A DNA stretch of 64,000 nt from Dongia_B sp964406155 (GTDB taxonomy: Bacteria > Pseudomonadota > Alphaproteobacteria > Dongiales > Dongiaceae), in assembly GCA_964406155.1 (NCBI GenBank), contig CAYOQR010000026.1, forward strand, positions 1-64,000. Reading direction: 5' to 3'. Below the pieces are notes generated by a model that was not told where the DNA came from, made no database searches, and was given only the letters and a program-made list of their open reading frames with translations. Position numbers and translations under genes: made by a program. This document shows positions 53,558 to 61,079 of this stretch, piece after piece (positions within the stretch are counted from its first letter, which is position 1; every line of letters begins with the position of its first letter).

Positions 53558-54454
53558 ATGCTGATTTCTCGACGGACCGCATTGCTGGCAGGCGCCGGTG
53601 CCCTCGTGGCTTCCCGCGCTTCAGCGAGAATGTTCAATACACCAGGTTTCAAGGTCCCACCGCTTCATTGCGTCGCCTATATCACACCGACGGCTTCAGA
53701 TCAGGCCGGGCAGGAATCCATTGTCGCCCGTTACCCGATGGCTCTCGTTCCCCAGTCGATGGATAAGGCGTCGATCCGCTGGCGTGATACCATCAAGTCG
53801 ATCAATCCCGACATCATCATGCTCGGCTATCACGACGTCATCGATCAGACGACGGTGCCGGGCCCAGGGCATGCCCTGATGTCCAAAGTGACGGATGCCT
53901 GGTCGATGCGGCCTGACGGGGCTCTCTCGGCGACCGGACCGCTCAACAAACGGCGCTATATCTACGATCCGCGCCAGCCCAGTTTCCAATCGGCCCTGGT
54001 CGAAGCCTGCCTGGCAGTCATGCAATCCTATCCCTATGATGGCTTGCTCCTCGATCAGTGCACGATTTATCGCGCCGCGCATCCCGATGCCGCAGTCCGC
54101 GATGAGATGTTGCAAGCCTTGCGGGAAACTGTCCTGAAGATTCGAGCCGCTTTGCCGAATGCCATTCTGATCGGCAATTCGAGTTATAACTTTCAAGGTC
54201 TCAACGGAGAGATGCTGGAGAACCGGCCGAAGGATGCGGCTCGGCAACTGGCACATTTCACCGGCCATGTCGAACCTGAGATCAACCTGTATCAATTGGA
54301 GATCAAGAAGAACGCACCGGTCGAGCAGATCCGGCAGAGTATGGCGGTCGCCCATAGTCTGGGTGCATCCTTCGGATGTGGACCGGATTATCAGCATATT
54401 GTGTGGTACGATATCTTTGACGACGTCATGAGGGACTATCGGAAAACCATCTGA
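53558..54454 (+). CDS. Putative glycoside hydrolase (GHL15-like), exported
   Basis: This 298-residue protein has a signal of twin-arginine type (ISRRTALLAGAGALVASRAS) and a TIM-barrel-like domain. The pattern YIYDPRQPSFQSALVEACLA followed by YDGLLLDQCTIYR is that of the hypothetical glycosyl hydrolase 15 group. The aspartate in LLLDQ is the likely catalytic or substrate-binding residue, by family analogy. It lies at the end of the polysaccharide locus and may trim the polymer in the periplasm. A ribosome site GCAGGAAGG lies upstream of the ATG. Confidence 0.7.
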   Translation: MLISRRTALLAGAGALVASRASARMFNTPGFKVPPLHCVAYITPTASDQAGQESIVARYPMALVPQSMDKASIRWRDTIKSINPDIIMLGYHDVIDQTTVPGPGHALMSKVTDAWSMRPDGALSATGPLNKRRYIYDPRQPSFQSALVEACLAVMQSYPYDGLLLDQCTIYRAAHPDAAVRDEMLQALRETVLKIRAALPNAILIGNSSYNFQGLNGEMLENRPKDAARQLAHFTGHVEPEINLYQLEIKKNAPVEQIRQSMAVAHSLGASFGCGPDYQHIVWYDIFDDVMRDYRKTI

Positions 54455-54795
54455 CTCATTCGAACACCTCGACAGCCCTTTCCGAGTCCGGCCTCTCAGG
54501 TCATAAGGAGGAAGTTGGCAGTCGTGAAATCGTCCCGCCCCGTCTCCCCGTTCATCATCGGCATGCCGCGCTCCGCCCATCTGCCGTCAGGTCGATGAGT
54601 GCCCGGCACAGCCAGAACAGGTTAGGAAACCTACCCAGATGTTGCCTCGCGCCATGTGCCGATCCCTCCGCGAGCCGATCCCGATGAAGGCTGCGATGTG
54701 TCTGGGCCACCTTGCCAGATCAGGTTATTTGCGGCGTCATGAGAAACTGCGCCTGGCCAAGTCAGGAGCTTTGCCAAGCATGAGGAAAAGCCGCG
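54455..54795. other. Intergenic stretch between the hydrolase and the acetyltransferase
   Basis: These 341 bases contain no complete gene. The only protein-like trace is the short sulfotransferase-like start at 54524-54598. The remainder shows no clear terminator or promoter. Confidence 0.5.
54524..54598 (+). pseudogene. Possible sulfotransferase remnant (start of gene only)
   Basis: AAGGAGGA is followed by a GTG-started frame of 24 codons whose product contains SPFIIGMPRSAHLPSG. This resembles the 5'-PSB loop at the start of sulfotransferases (FIVGMPRSGTT). The frame stops at TGA (54596-54598), and I see no continuing homology after it. It may be a decayed sulfotransferase gene or a chance match. 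Confidence 0.3.
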
Positions 54796-55323
54796 ATGCG
54801 TAATGGCGTGATCCATTGGCAGTTGATGATCGGTTACGAGATGATCATGCGCCTGCTCTTCGCGCTGCCGCGGTATCGTCTTCTGGACAATATCAAGGCG
54901 GTCTTTCTCAGATTCGTCGGAGCTCGCATCGGCAAGCGGGTGAGCTTCTATCCCGGTGTCTGGATCACGCCCGGCCGCAATCTGGTCGTGGGCAACGACG
55001 TCAATTTTGCTTTGGACGTCCTGGTCGGCACTGCGGGCGGCGTCACCATCGGCGATCGCACCCTCATTGGATATCGCACGCAGATTCATTCATCGAATCA
55101 CCGTATCCCCTCGGGGCATGAGCCGGTCTTCGGTTCAGGCCGAAACTTTGCCGCGGTCTCAATCGGCACCGAGGTTTGGATCGGCGCCAGTTCGGTGATC
55201 CTGCCAGGTGTCACGATTGGCGACGGAGCGGTGATTGCCGCCGGCAGTGTCGTCACCAAGGATGTGGAACCCTATACGCTCGTTGCCGGAAACCCGGCAC
55301 GGAAGATCCGGGATCGTGACTGA
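54796..55323 (+). CDS. Acyltransferase with left-handed beta-helix (hexapeptide, WcaF/LacA type)
   Basis: This 175-residue trimeric acetyltransferase has about six turns of hexapeptide repeats (IGKRVSFYPGVWITPGRNLV, VTIGDRTLIGYRTQIH, VWIGASSVILPGVTIGDGAV, AAGSVVTKDVEPYTLVAGNP). The catalytic histidine is probably in SSNHRIP. It likely O-acetylates the polymer or a precursor. An AGGAAAAG lies 6-9 bases before the ATG. Confidence 0.9.
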   Translation: MRNGVIHWQLMIGYEMIMRLLFALPRYRLLDNIKAVFLRFVGARIGKRVSFYPGVWITPGRNLVVGNDVNFALDVLVGTAGGVTIGDRTLIGYRTQIHSSNHRIPSGHEPVFGSGRNFAAVSIGTEVWIGASSVILPGVTIGDGAVIAAGSVVTKDVEPYTLVAGNPARKIRDRD

Positions 55324-55340
55324 AGGGATATCACTGCCGC

Positions 55341-56264
55341 TCAAGCTTGGCTTTGTGTCCCGACATGAAGCACCTGATCGCTCGGTAAGAGCGATGTGGC
55401 GGAGATCGATTCCTGCTGCTTGAGAGCCGCATAGATCGGTGCGAAGGGCTGCTGCGTCGCTGTGAAGAGGTCCTCGTATTTTTCGAGGACAAAGTAAGTC
55501 GCCTGGAATGTGTCGATGCGGTAGTCCGTCTGCATCACCCGTTTCAGATTGAAGGCGACGCGATGTGGCAATGGGCTGTCGACGCTATAGGCCGTTTCCG
55601 TCGCCGATGACAGCATGCCGGCGCCATAGGCCTTGATCCCGTCTGCCGATCGGATCAGGCCGAACTCCACCATGTACCAGAAGAGGCGCGAGAGCAGCTT
55701 GGTCGCATCGAGCTGCAGCGCCTCGGCGCCCTTGCGGCCATATTCCTGCACATAGTCGGCGAAGATGGGCTGTGTCAGCAACGGCACATGGCCGAAGAAA
55801 TCATGGAACACATCCGGCTCGACCAGATAATCCATCTCCTCTGGCCGACGGATCCAGACAGTCACAGGGAACCGGCGCTTCGCCAGATGATCGAAGAAGA
55901 TGTAATCCGGAATCAGCCCCGGTACCGCGACGATGCGCCAGTCGGTCAGCCGCGCCAATTGCTCGCTCGTTTCCTCAAAACGCGGTATCCGGTCGGACGG
56001 CATCTGCAGGCGCTGCAATCCGCGCAGGAACGCCTGATCCGCATAGCGTCCGGCGATGCCGACTTGCCGCTCATAGAGGCGCTGCCAGAGCCGATGCTCT
56101 TCCGGCCGGTAGTCTTCCCAGTTTTGCGTCGTCGTGTAATCCGGCTGCATATGGGTGTAATCCCCCCGCAATGTCACGCCGGGGATGGAGTTGAGAAAGC
56201 CCGGATCGGCAGGCTGTGTCACCGAGGATGGGGCGTTCGGGCTCGCCATGGTTTCCGGTAGCAT
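55341..56264 (-). CDS. phhA: Phenylalanine 4-monooxygenase
   Basis: This enzyme hydroxylates phenylalanine to tyrosine with a pterin cofactor and O2. The 307-residue protein has the iron ligands H154 and H159 (VFHDFFGHVP) and E200 (WYMVEFGLI), with the same spacing as in the Chromobacterium enzyme. Flanking motifs GLIPDYIFFDHLAKRRFPVT and YGAGMLSSATETAYSV are typical. It is divergent from an Lrp-type regulator, which probably controls it. A pterin-4a-carbinolamine dehydratase gene is not in the window. Confidence 0.95.
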   Translation of the reverse strand: MLPETMASPNAPSSVTQPADPGFLNSIPGVTLRGDYTHMQPDYTTTQNWEDYRPEEHRLWQRLYERQVGIAGRYADQAFLRGLQRLQMPSDRIPRFEETSEQLARLTDWRIVAVPGLIPDYIFFDHLAKRRFPVTVWIRRPEEMDYLVEPDVFHDFFGHVPLLTQPIFADYVQEYGRKGAEALQLDATKLLSRLFWYMVEFGLIRSADGIKAYGAGMLSSATETAYSVDSPLPHRVAFNLKRVMQTDYRIDTFQATYFVLEKYEDLFTATQQPFAPIYAALKQQESISATSLLPSDQVLHVGTQSQA

Positions 56265-56324
56265 TTTCCACCTCGCCCAACAGATACGTCATGGATTGAT
56301 CATGCCCCCGGAACAGGAGTTTTT

Positions 56325-56354
56325 TTCACCAAAACAGCCATGCATAAGTATAAT
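56325..56354 (+). promoter_or_regulatory. Candidate promoter and operator of the first Lrp-type gene
   Basis: TTCACC (56325-56330) and a perfect TATAAT (56349-56354) are 18 bases apart, ahead of the regulator at 56391. A nine-base direct repeat TAATATTGG overlaps the -10 box and recurs 19 bases later (56351-56359, 56370-56378) around GATATC. This is a plausible autoregulatory site, and it also serves phhA on the other strand. Confidence 0.5.
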
Positions 56355-56390
56355 ATTGGCGATATCAGCTAATATTGGTGGAAATGTTAG

Positions 56391-56876
56391 ATGAAACCAG
56401 CTCATCAACCGCTCGACGATATCGACATCAAGATGCTGCGCGCGCTGCAGCGCGACGGTCGGATCTCCGCCGTACAGCTCGCCGAGGAGATCGGCCTTTC
56501 CGTCACCCCTTGCCTGCGTCGACTGAAGCGCCTGGAAACGGAGCAGATCATCCGCGGCTACCGGGCCGATATCGATCCTCGGAAAGTCGGTTGCGCCTTT
56601 CAGGCTTTCATCCAGGTTCGCCTGAGCGATCACGCGGAGAAGACGGTCGAGGCCTTCGAACAGGCGATCCTGCGCCGCCCCGAGGTCGTCGCCTGCTATG
56701 TCATGACCGGCGACACCGATTTTCTGCTGCATGTGATGACGAGCGATTTGGAAGCGCTCAGCGATTTCGCCGTGAAGTCGCTGCTGCGGATGCCGGGCGT
56801 GCGGGAATCCCATTCCAGCATCGTCTTCTCCACCCTGAAGGAAAAGACCGCCGTGCCGTTGGAAGCGGCACAATAA
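56391..56876 (+). CDS. Lrp/AsnC family regulator, divergent from phhA
   Basis: This 161-residue regulator has the helix-turn-helix at about residues 8-60 (LDDIDIKMLRALQRDGRISA, then LAEEIGLSVTPCLRRLKRLE) and a RAM ligand-binding domain from about 70 (QAFIQVRLSDHAEKTVEAFE, GDTDFLLHVMTSD). Its place opposite phhA and near the tyrosine genes makes it a probable aromatic amino acid sensor. The final codons and stop are part of a 31-base tandem repeat. Confidence 0.92.
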   Translation: MKPAHQPLDDIDIKMLRALQRDGRISAVQLAEEIGLSVTPCLRRLKRLETEQIIRGYRADIDPRKVGCAFQAFIQVRLSDHAEKTVEAFEQAILRRPEVVACYVMTGDTDFLLHVMTSDLEALSDFAVKSLLRMPGVRESHSSIVFSTLKEKTAVPLEAAQ

Positions 56877-56940
56877 GAACCAACCGCCGCTGGAGGCGGC
56901 ACGATAAGATCGAAGCGCCGCTGGAAGCGACGAGATAAGG
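56855..56940. repeat. Three 31-base tandem repeats across the lrp stop codon
   Basis: Units of 24 similar bases start at 56855, 56886 and 56917, giving an exact 31-base period. Each begins GCCG(T/C)TGGA and ends with ATAAG. The first copy includes the Lrp stop codon, so the 3' end of the gene seems to have been duplicated twice. Each copy has a short GC-rich core with partial self-complementarity (GCCG...CGGC). Confidence 0.85.
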
Positions 56941-56956
56941 CTAATCAGGCCTTCGG

Positions 56957-57427
56957 CTAGATCGGCAGGTTCAAGGCCTCTTTCAGTACGTCCAGCACGA
57001 CCTCCGAGCGGACACGGTCAATGGCGGGATGCGGCAGCAGGACATCATTCACCAGATAGGCGAGATCCTTCAACCCCCCCACCACCACCTTCAGCACGTA
57101 ATCAGAATCCCCGGTCAGCGCATAGGCTTCGAGGATCTCGTCCCGTTCCAGCACCAGCTTGCGAAAGCTGCCGGCATTGTCCGGGGAATGGGTCGCCATG
57201 GAGACATGGACCAGGACCAACACCGAAAGGCCCAACCGCTCCCGGTCCAGGACGGCATGATAGCCCCGGATCAGGCCGCTTTCTTCAAGGGCCTGCCGGC
57301 GGCGGGAGACCTGGGAAGCCGAGAGGCCGATCTTCTCCGCTAGCTCGGCATTGGTAGCAGCCGCATTGCGCTGCAACGCCGCAAGTAATTTGAGGTCGAA
57401 GGCGTCAAGAGAGATATTTTCCCGCAT
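56957..57427 (-). CDS. Lrp/AsnC family regulator, divergent from hpd
   Basis: This 156-residue regulator has the helix-turn-helix LDAFDLKLLAALQRNAAATN, then LAEKIGLSASQVSRRRQALE, and a RAM domain (VLVHVSMATHSPDNAGSFRK, GDSDYVLKVVVGGLKD). It is convergent with the first Lrp gene and divergent from the tyrosine degradation operon, which it probably controls. The two Lrp proteins differ clearly in sequence and are not recent duplicates. Confidence 0.92.
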   Translation of the reverse strand: MRENISLDAFDLKLLAALQRNAAATNAELAEKIGLSASQVSRRRQALEESGLIRGYHAVLDRERLGLSVLVLVHVSMATHSPDNAGSFRKLVLERDEILEAYALTGDSDYVLKVVVGGLKDLAYLVNDVLLPHPAIDRVRSEVVLDVLKEALNLPI

Positions 57428-57444
57428 AATTTGATACTATAACA

Positions 57445-57499
57445 CACAAATCGTGCGACAAATATCGAAATCACGCCCCGTTCGCACACATCGTGCGGC
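57445..57499. promoter_or_regulatory. Probable Lrp-type operator sites upstream of hpd
   Basis: A 15-base direct repeat occurs at 57445-57459 and 57485-57499, matching at 13 of 15 positions with core ATCGTGCG. The spacing is exactly 40 bases, close to four helical turns, so both sites face the same side. The second copy is also an inverted repeat (CGCAC at 57483-57487, GTGCG at 57493-57497). Location between the Lrp gene and hpd fits control of both. Confidence 0.6.
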
Positions 57500-57551
57500 G
57501 TATTTCCGATAGCATCTTCAGTAACCCGCCACTTGTTGCTGGAGCTGCTCG

Positions 57552-58661
57552 ATGGGTCCCTTCCCGCATGGTTCCGCCGCCGCCACGATCGCGCCGGACA
57601 ACCCGGCTGGAACCGATGGCTTTGCCTTCGTCGAATTCGCCCATCCCGAGCCGGAAAAACTCAGCAACCTGCTGACGTCGATGGGCTTCACCGCTATCGC
57701 TCGTCACAGGGACCGGCAGATCACCCTCTGGCGTCAAGGCGATGTCTGCTATCTGGCGAATGCCGAACCCGATGCCTATGCCGCCACCTTCATCGCCAAA
57801 CACGGCCCCGCCGCCATCGGCATGGGCTGGCACATGGTCGATCCCGATTTCGCCTATCGGCGCGCGATCGGGCTCGGCGCCAAGCCGGCACCGCAAAATC
57901 TCGGCGCCCTTGGTTTGGATGCCCCTGCCATCGAGGGTATCGGCGGATCGGTCCTTTATTTCCTGCCACAGGAAAAGGATGCATGGCTGCGGGATTTCTT
58001 GCCCTTGCCGGGGGTCCCGCAGACTCCGGTCGGGGCCGGCCTGCATTATATCGACCATCTCACTCACAACGTGCATCGCGGCCGGATGGATGTCTGGTAC
58101 GACTTCTATCATCGGCTCTTCAATTTCCGTGAAATCCGCTTCTTCAACATCGAAGGCAAACTGACAGGTCTGGTATCCCGCGCCTTGACCAGTCCCTGCG
58201 GCAAGATCCGCATTCCGATCAATGAATCGGTCGACGATAAGAGTCAGATCGAGGAATATTTGCGGGATTATCAGGGCGAAGGCATCCAGCATATCGCTTG
58301 TGGTGCCCGGGACATCTACCAGACCGTCGAGCATCTCCGCGCCGCCGGCCTACCCTTCATGCCCGCACCGCCGGAAACCTATTACGAAAAGATCGCCGCC
58401 CGACTCCCCAATCATGGTGAGCCCCTTGATCGGATGCGCCACTGTGGCATTCTGATCGACGGAGAAAGCCTCCTGGAGACCGGCAAGACGCGGCTCCTGC
58501 TGCAGATATTCTCCGGTACCGTCTTGGGCCCGATCTTCTTTGAGTTCATTCAACGGAAGGGCGATGAAGGCTTCGGTGAAGGTAATTTCCGGGCATTGTT
58601 TGAATCGATCGAAGAAGATCAGATCCGTCGCGGCGTGCTCAACTCTCCGCATGCCGCGTAA
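57552..58661 (+). CDS. hppD: 4-hydroxyphenylpyruvate dioxygenase
   Basis: This non-haem iron enzyme makes homogentisate from 4-hydroxyphenylpyruvate. The 369-residue protein has the iron ligands H169 (YIDHLTHNV), H247 (GIQHIACGA) and E331 (FFEFIQRKG). Their spacing agrees with the Pseudomonas enzyme. It is the first gene of the homogentisate operon hpd-hmgA-fah-maiA, read from the Lrp-controlled promoter region. Confidence 0.95.
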   Translation: MGPFPHGSAAATIAPDNPAGTDGFAFVEFAHPEPEKLSNLLTSMGFTAIARHRDRQITLWRQGDVCYLANAEPDAYAATFIAKHGPAAIGMGWHMVDPDFAYRRAIGLGAKPAPQNLGALGLDAPAIEGIGGSVLYFLPQEKDAWLRDFLPLPGVPQTPVGAGLHYIDHLTHNVHRGRMDVWYDFYHRLFNFREIRFFNIEGKLTGLVSRALTSPCGKIRIPINESVDDKSQIEEYLRDYQGEGIQHIACGARDIYQTVEHLRAAGLPFMPAPPETYYEKIAARLPNHGEPLDRMRHCGILIDGESLLETGKTRLLLQIFSGTVLGPIFFEFIQRKGDEGFGEGNFRALFESIEEDQIRRGVLNSPHAA

Positions 58662-58712
58662 TACCGCCTCGATCATTTTTGGCGCCCGATCAATGAAGGG
58701 CGGAAGGTCAGG

Positions 58713-60014
58713 ATGACCCTGCAATATATGTCCGGCTTCGGAAATACCTTCGAAACCGAAGCCTTGCCCGGCGCGCTTCCCGTCGGCCGGAATTCACCGC
58801 AACGGGCAAATTACGGCCTCTATGCCGAACAACTCTCCGGATCGGCTTTCACGGCACCCCACGGCGCCAACCGCCGCTCCTGGCTTTACCGCATCCGCCC
58901 GAGTGTCAAGCATATCGGCCGTTTCACACCGGTGGATACATGGCATCTCCGCAGCGCGCCGGATCATGAGCAGACCATCCTGCCTTTCGGACCCTTGCGC
59001 TGGGGGCCGATCGACATACCGACGGAACCGTTCACCTTTCTGACCGGCCTGCGCACCATCACCACGACCGGCGATGTCACGACGCAAGCCGGCATGGCGG
59101 TCCATCTGGCCCTGATCAGCCAGCCCATGACGAACGAATACATTCAGAATGCCGATGGCGAATTCCTCGTGGTCGCCCAGGAGGGAACACTCCGCTTCCA
59201 TACCGAGCTTGGCACCCTCGAGATCGCCCCAGGGGAAATCTGCGTCATTCCCCGCGGCATCATCTTCCGGGTGGAGTTGCCCGGCGGCCCCGCCCGCGCC
59301 TATGTCTGCGAAAACTACGGATACCCCTTCGTCCTGCCGGAACGGGGACCCATCGGCGCCAACAGCCTGGCCGCCGAACGGGATTTCCTGACCCCCGTCG
59401 CGGCCTGGGAGGATCAGGAACGGCCGAGCCGCCTTTACGTGAAATGGGGTGGCGCCTTGTACCATGCCGATATCGGTCAATCGCCGCTGGACGTCGTCGC
59501 CTGGCACGGCAATTACGCCCCTTATAAATACGATCTGCGGCGTTTCTCACCGATCGGCGCCATGCTGTACGACCACCCCGATCCTTCGATCTTCACCGTC
59601 CTGACCTCGCCCTCCGGTCAGCCGGGTACCGCGAATGTCGATTTCGTCATCTTCCCGGAGCGCTGGTCGGTGGCGGAAAACACTTTCCGTCCGCCCTGGT
59701 ATCATCGCAATATCATGTCGGAATTCATGGGGCTGATTTGCGGCATCTATGACGCCAAGCCGAGCGGCTTCGTGCCTGGCGGCATGAGCCTTCATAACAT
59801 GATGCAACCCCATGGGCCTGATGCGGAAGCCTTCGATCAGGCAAGCAACGCCAAACTGGGACCGGTCAAGATGACGGGAACATTGGCCTTCATGTTCGAG
59901 ACACGCTGGCCGCAGCGCGTGACGAAGTATGCGGCAGACCTGCCCGAGCGCCAGAAAGACTATGTCGATTGTTGGGCCGGGCTGAAAAAGAATTTCGATC
60001 CGACACAGGTTTGA
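58713..60014 (+). CDS. hmgA: Homogentisate 1,2-dioxygenase
   Basis: This enzyme opens the homogentisate ring to give maleylacetoacetate. The 433-residue protein begins YMSGFGNTFETEALPGALPV, and the active-site region has the iron ligands of HPDPSIFTVL, NVDFVIFPERWSVAENTFRP, PWYHRNIMSEFMGL and MSLHNMMQPHGPD, as in the known enzymes. The length is normal. It follows hpd by 51 bases on the same strand. Confidence 0.96.
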   Translation: MTLQYMSGFGNTFETEALPGALPVGRNSPQRANYGLYAEQLSGSAFTAPHGANRRSWLYRIRPSVKHIGRFTPVDTWHLRSAPDHEQTILPFGPLRWGPIDIPTEPFTFLTGLRTITTTGDVTTQAGMAVHLALISQPMTNEYIQNADGEFLVVAQEGTLRFHTELGTLEIAPGEICVIPRGIIFRVELPGGPARAYVCENYGYPFVLPERGPIGANSLAAERDFLTPVAAWEDQERPSRLYVKWGGALYHADIGQSPLDVVAWHGNYAPYKYDLRRFSPIGAMLYDHPDPSIFTVLTSPSGQPGTANVDFVIFPERWSVAENTFRPPWYHRNIMSEFMGLICGIYDAKPSGFVPGGMSLHNMMQPHGPDAEAFDQASNAKLGPVKMTGTLAFMFETRWPQRVTKYAADLPERQKDYVDCWAGLKKNFDPTQV

Positions 60015-60048
60015 TTCCAACTAATGCGATCCATCCTAGGGGGAAAGA

Positions 60049-61068
60049 ATGAAGCTCGCGTCACGCAAGAACGGCAGCCGCGACGGCCAACTCGTGGTCG
60101 TCAGCCGCGATCTCGCTTACTGCACGGCGGCAACCGAAGTGGCGGCCTCCTTGCAGCAGGCGCTCGACGATTGGGAACGATCGGCGCCACGTCTCGCGGC
60201 CTTGGCCGAGAGCCTGGAACATGGTGCCGTGCCCCAGGAGCGTTTCCATGAACACGAATGCCTGTCGCCCCTGCCCCGCGCCTATCAATGGGCGGACGGC
60301 TCGGCCTACGTCAATCATGTGGAATTGGTCAGGCGGGCCCGGGGAGCCGAATTGCCCGCCAGCTTCTGGACCGATCCGCTGATGTATCAGGGCGGATCTG
60401 ATTGTTTCTTAGGCCCCCGCGATCCGATCGTTCTCGCCGATGCCGGCTGGGGCGTGGATTTCGAGGCCGAGATCGCCGCCATCACCACCGATGTGCCAAT
60501 GGGCGTGACGCCAGCGCAGGCCTTGCCACACATCGCCCTGCTCATGCTGGTCAATGATGTCTCCTTGCGCAATCTGATCCCTGGCGAACTTGCCAAGGGC
60601 TTCGGCTTCTTCCAGTCGAAACCTTCCTCAGCCTTCTCCCCCGTCGCCATCACGCCGGATGAATTGGGAACGCATTGGGCCAATGGGCGGGTCGATCTCA
60701 CCCTTCAGACCTTTCTCAACGATCGTCCCTTCGGCCGGCTGCAAACCGGGCAGGATATGACCTTCGGTTTTGGCGAGTTGATCGCCCATGCCGCCAAGAC
60801 GCGGCATCTAGCAGCCGGTTCGATCATCGGTTCCGGGACCGTCTCGAACAAGGATACGGATGGCGGACACGGCCGGCCGATTGCGGATGGCGGACACGGC
60901 TATGCCTGCGTCGCGGAACAGCGGATGGTGGAAACCATTCGCGACGGTGCAGCCAAGACGCCCTTTATGCAATTCGGCGATCGAGTGCGCATTGAGATGG
61001 CAGGCGGCGACAAGCATTCCCTGTTCGGCGCCATCGAGCAGGAGCTGCGGCCCCTCGCCGCGCCCTGA
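60049..61068 (+). CDS. fahA: Fumarylacetoacetase
   Basis: This enzyme hydrolyses fumarylacetoacetate to fumarate and acetoacetate, the last step of the pathway. The 339-residue protein is the shorter bacterial form, with the metal-binding part around DCFLGPRDPI and WGVDFEAEIAAI and the C-terminal SGTVSNKD and GYACVAEQRMVETI. Between these last two is a duplicated unit (DGGHGRPIADGGHG), caused by a 27-base tandem duplication at 60857-60900 that family members lack. GGGGGAAAG precedes the ATG. Confidence 0.93.
   Translation: MKLASRKNGSRDGQLVVVSRDLAYCTAATEVAASLQQALDDWERSAPRLAALAESLEHGAVPQERFHEHECLSPLPRAYQWADGSAYVNHVELVRRARGAELPASFWTDPLMYQGGSDCFLGPRDPIVLADAGWGVDFEAEIAAITTDVPMGVTPAQALPHIALLMLVNDVSLRNLIPGELAKGFGFFQSKPSSAFSPVAITPDELGTHWANGRVDLTLQTFLNDRPFGRLQTGQDMTFGFGELIAHAAKTRHLAAGSIIGSGTVSNKDTDGGHGRPIADGGHGYACVAEQRMVETIRDGAAKTPFMQFGDRVRIEMAGGDKHSLFGAIEQELRPLAAP
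60857..60900 (+). repeat. 27-base in-frame duplication within fahA
   Basis: A 17-base sequence (CGGATGGCGGACACGGC) occurs at 60857-60873 and again at 60884-60900, exactly 27 bases apart, adding nine residues. It lies just before the conserved GYACVAEQR segment. Confidence 0.9.
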
Positions 61069-61079
61069 GAAACAACTAC

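Noticed and set aside
53245..53652. Minus-strand frame of 135 codons before the hydrolase gene
   Set aside because: Overlaps the start of the hydrolase, has no plausible domain or ribosome site.
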